Shown here: in pieces, positions 13,930 to 15,437 of the stretch
Numbering within the stretch: position 1 is the first letter of the stretch
How the letters are laid out: each line of letters starts with the position of its first letter
NCBI GenBank assembly: GCA_035690725.1
Contig: DASSKF010000059.1
Location: 1 to 15,437 of the forward strand
DNA length: 15,437 nt
Source: DASSKF01 sp035690725
GTDB taxonomy: Bacteria > Actinomycetota > Actinomycetes > Actinomycetales > Dermatophilaceae
Reading direction: 5' to 3'
The notes under the pieces: model-generated
What the model was told of the DNA's origin: nothing
Databases searched by the model: none
The model's input: only the letters and a program-made list of their open reading frames with translations
Position numbers and translations under genes: made by a program

Positions 13930-15437
13930 TGTCCGACTTTCCCTGGCTGAGCACGCTCGGCGCCATCCCGCTCGTCGGCTCGGTCGTCGTGGCCTTCCTG
14001 CCGCGAGCGACCGCGAAGGCGGCGCGGATGGTGGCCGTCGTGTTCTCCCTCGTGACGCTGGCCGTCGCCGTGCTCATGGCGACCCAGTTCCAGGTGGGCG
14101 CCAAGGAGCAGTTCCAGTTCACCGAGATGCACGAGTGGATCCCCCAGTTCGGGGTGAGTTACGCGCTCGGCGTCGACGGCATTGCGCTGGTGCTCATCCT
14201 CATGAGCGCCGTGCTCGTGCCGGTGTGCCTCCTGGCCGCGTGGAACGACGTGCCCGAGGTGGGACGTCGCCAGCAGGGCTACTTCGCGCTCATGCTGGTG
14301 CTCGAGACGTTCATGATCGGTGTCTTCTCCGCCACGGACGTCTTCCTGTTCTACCTGCTCTTCGAGGCCATGCTCGTCCCGGTCTACTTCCTGATCGGGT
14401 CGTTCGGCGGGGAGCGCCGCCGCTACGCGGCCCTGAAGTTCCTGCTCTACTCGCTGCTCGGCGGGCTGATCATGCTCGTTGCCGTCATCGCCGTCTACAT
14501 CTACGGTCCGGGTGGCACGGACGGCTTCCTCGTCAGCACGCTGACGGGCGTCGACTTCGACCCGACCGCCGGCCGGCTGATGTTCCTCGGCTTCTTCTTC
14601 GCGTTCGCGGTCAAGGCGCCGATGTGGCCGGTGCACACCTGGCTCCCGGACGCGGCGACCGAGGCGCGGCCGGCGACGGCGGTGCTGCTCGTCGGCGTGC
14701 TCGACAAGGTCGGCACGTTCGGGATGATCCGCTTCTGCTTGCAGATGTTCCCGGACGCCGCTCGCTGGGCGACGCCGGTGATCGTGGCCCTCGCCGTGCT
14801 GTCCGTGCTCTACGGAGCGCTCGTCGCCATCGGCCAGCGCGACATGATGCGGCTGATCGCCTACACCTCGATCAGCCACTTCGGCTTCATCGTCCTGGGC
14901 ATCTTCGCGATGACCACGACCGGTGGTGCCGGGTCGACGCTGTACATGGTCAACCACGGCTTCACCACGGCTGCGCTGTTCCTCGTCGCCGGGATGCTGA
15001 TCAAGCGCCGCGGCAGCAAGTTCATCCCGGACTTCGGCGGCTGGCAGAAGATCACTCCGGTCATCGCCGGCGTGTGGCTGCTGTCCGGGCTGTCCGGCCT
15101 GGCGCTGCCCGGCCTGAACTCCTTCGTCTCGGAGTTCCTGGTGCTCGTCGGCACGTTCCAGCGCTACCAGGTCGCCGCGATCTTCGCGACGATCGGCATC
15201 GTCCTCGCCGCGCTGTACATCCTGCTGATGTACAAGCGGATGATGCACGGACCGGAGCCGACGGGGATCGGCTCGGTGGCCGACATGACGGTCCGGGAGA
15301 AGTGGGTCGTCGCCCCCATCATCGCCGTGTTCCTGTTCCTCGGCTTCTACCCGAAGCCGGCGCTGGACGTGATCAACCCGGCCGTGTCCCAGACGCTGCA
15401 CCACGTCGGCGTCACTGACCCGGCGCCGTTGACCGGC
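13929..15437 (+). CDS. nuoM: NADH-quinone oxidoreductase subunit M (3' end cut by window)
   Basis: NuoM is the middle antiporter-like subunit of the proton-pumping arm. The frame opens at the ATG overlapping the nuoL stop and stays open to the last base, giving 503 residues, so nearly all of the protein is present. It starts MSDFPWLSTLGAIPLVGS. Key residues are Glu146 in LLFEAMLVPVYFLIG and Lys229 in FAFAVKAPMWPVHTWLPDAA, with the conserved His236 just after it. A second lysine is seen in VLLVGVLDKVGTFGM, and the glutamate of LNSFVSEFLVLVGTF is in the distal channel region. The usual HTWLPDAH is HTWLPDAA here, which I believe is a lineage-typical variant. The ribosome-binding site is weak (GGGTGG, 7 bases upstream), so translation probably relies on coupling to nuoL. 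The stop codon and nuoN should lie just to the right. Confidence 0.96.
   Translation, partial: MSDFPWLSTLGAIPLVGSVVVAFLPRATAKAARMVAVVFSLVTLAVAVLMATQFQVGAKEQFQFTEMHEWIPQFGVSYALGVDGIALVLILMSAVLVPVCLLAAWNDVPEVGRRQQGYFALMLVLETFMIGVFSATDVFLFYLLFEAMLVPVYFLIGSFGGERRRYAALKFLLYSLLGGLIMLVAVIAVYIYGPGGTDGFLVSTLTGVDFDPTAGRLMFLGFFFAFAVKAPMWPVHTWLPDAATEARPATAVLLVGVLDKVGTFGMIRFCLQMFPDAARWATPVIVALAVLSVLYGALVAIGQRDMMRLIAYTSISHFGFIVLGIFAMTTTGGAGSTLYMVNHGFTTAALFLVAGMLIKRRGSKFIPDFGGWQKITPVIAGVWLLSGLSGLALPGLNSFVSEFLVLVGTFQRYQVAAIFATIGIVLAALYILLMYKRMMHGPEPTGIGSVADMTVREKWVVAPIIAVFLFLGFYPKPALDVINPAVSQTLHHVGVTDPAPLTG

Noticed and set aside
13907..15418. A 503-codon open frame on the plus strand overlapping nuoM
   Set aside because: It is the +1 shadow of nuoM, Arg- and Gly-rich without membrane segments, whereas the true nuoM frame starting at 13929 has all the family motifs and is open to the window end.
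11989..15437. Mrp-type sodium/proton antiporter genes, because NuoL and NuoM resemble MrpA and MrpD
   Set aside because: The genes lie in an intact nuo order with nuoA-K, and sequence motifs and lengths fit NuoL and NuoM.

Overview
The window is very GC-rich and densely coding. It carries most of a 14-gene-type nuo operon (NDH-1, respiratory complex I) in the order typical of Actinomycetota. The gene order, the actinobacterial forms of NuoC, NuoD, NuoE and NuoM, the GTG starts and the strong GC bias in third codon positions point to a high-GC actinobacterium. My guess is Micrococcales, perhaps near Intrasporangiaceae, but that finer placement rests on impression only.

Layout: the 3' part of a geranylgeranyl-reductase-family flavoprotein gene (1-603) comes first. 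A non-coding gap of about 211 bases (604-814) follows, with a possible terminator stem, a TAGGAT -10-like box and a strong Shine-Dalgarno sequence. Then, all on the + strand, come nuoA (815-1180), nuoB (1241-1795), nuoC (1792-2742), nuoD (2742-4145), nuoE (4142-5035), nuoF (5032-6345), nuoG (6342-8828), nuoH (8825-10225), nuoI (10218-10916), nuoJ (10913-11680), nuoK (11677-11976), nuoL (11989-13929) and nuoM (13929 to the window end, still open). nuoN is expected just beyond the right edge.

How the genes work together: NuoE, F and G form the NADH-oxidising module (FMN and Fe-S clusters). NuoB, C, D and I form the connecting module that carries electrons to the quinone, presumably menaquinone in this group. 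NuoA, H, J, K, L and M (with the expected N) form the proton-translocating membrane arm. The cluster ligands and proton-channel residues I checked are present, so the complex looks functional. The upstream reductase may saturate the isoprenoid tail of menaquinone, which would link quinone synthesis to the enzyme that reduces it.

From nuoB onward nearly every junction overlaps (ATGA, GTGA or TGATG), so translation is probably coupled along the operon. I found no mobile element, RNA gene, CRISPR array or unknown system. The oddities are long acidic or proline-rich tails on several cytoplasm-facing subunit ends, a weak ribosome-binding site before nuoB, and the structure of the leader region upstream of nuoA.
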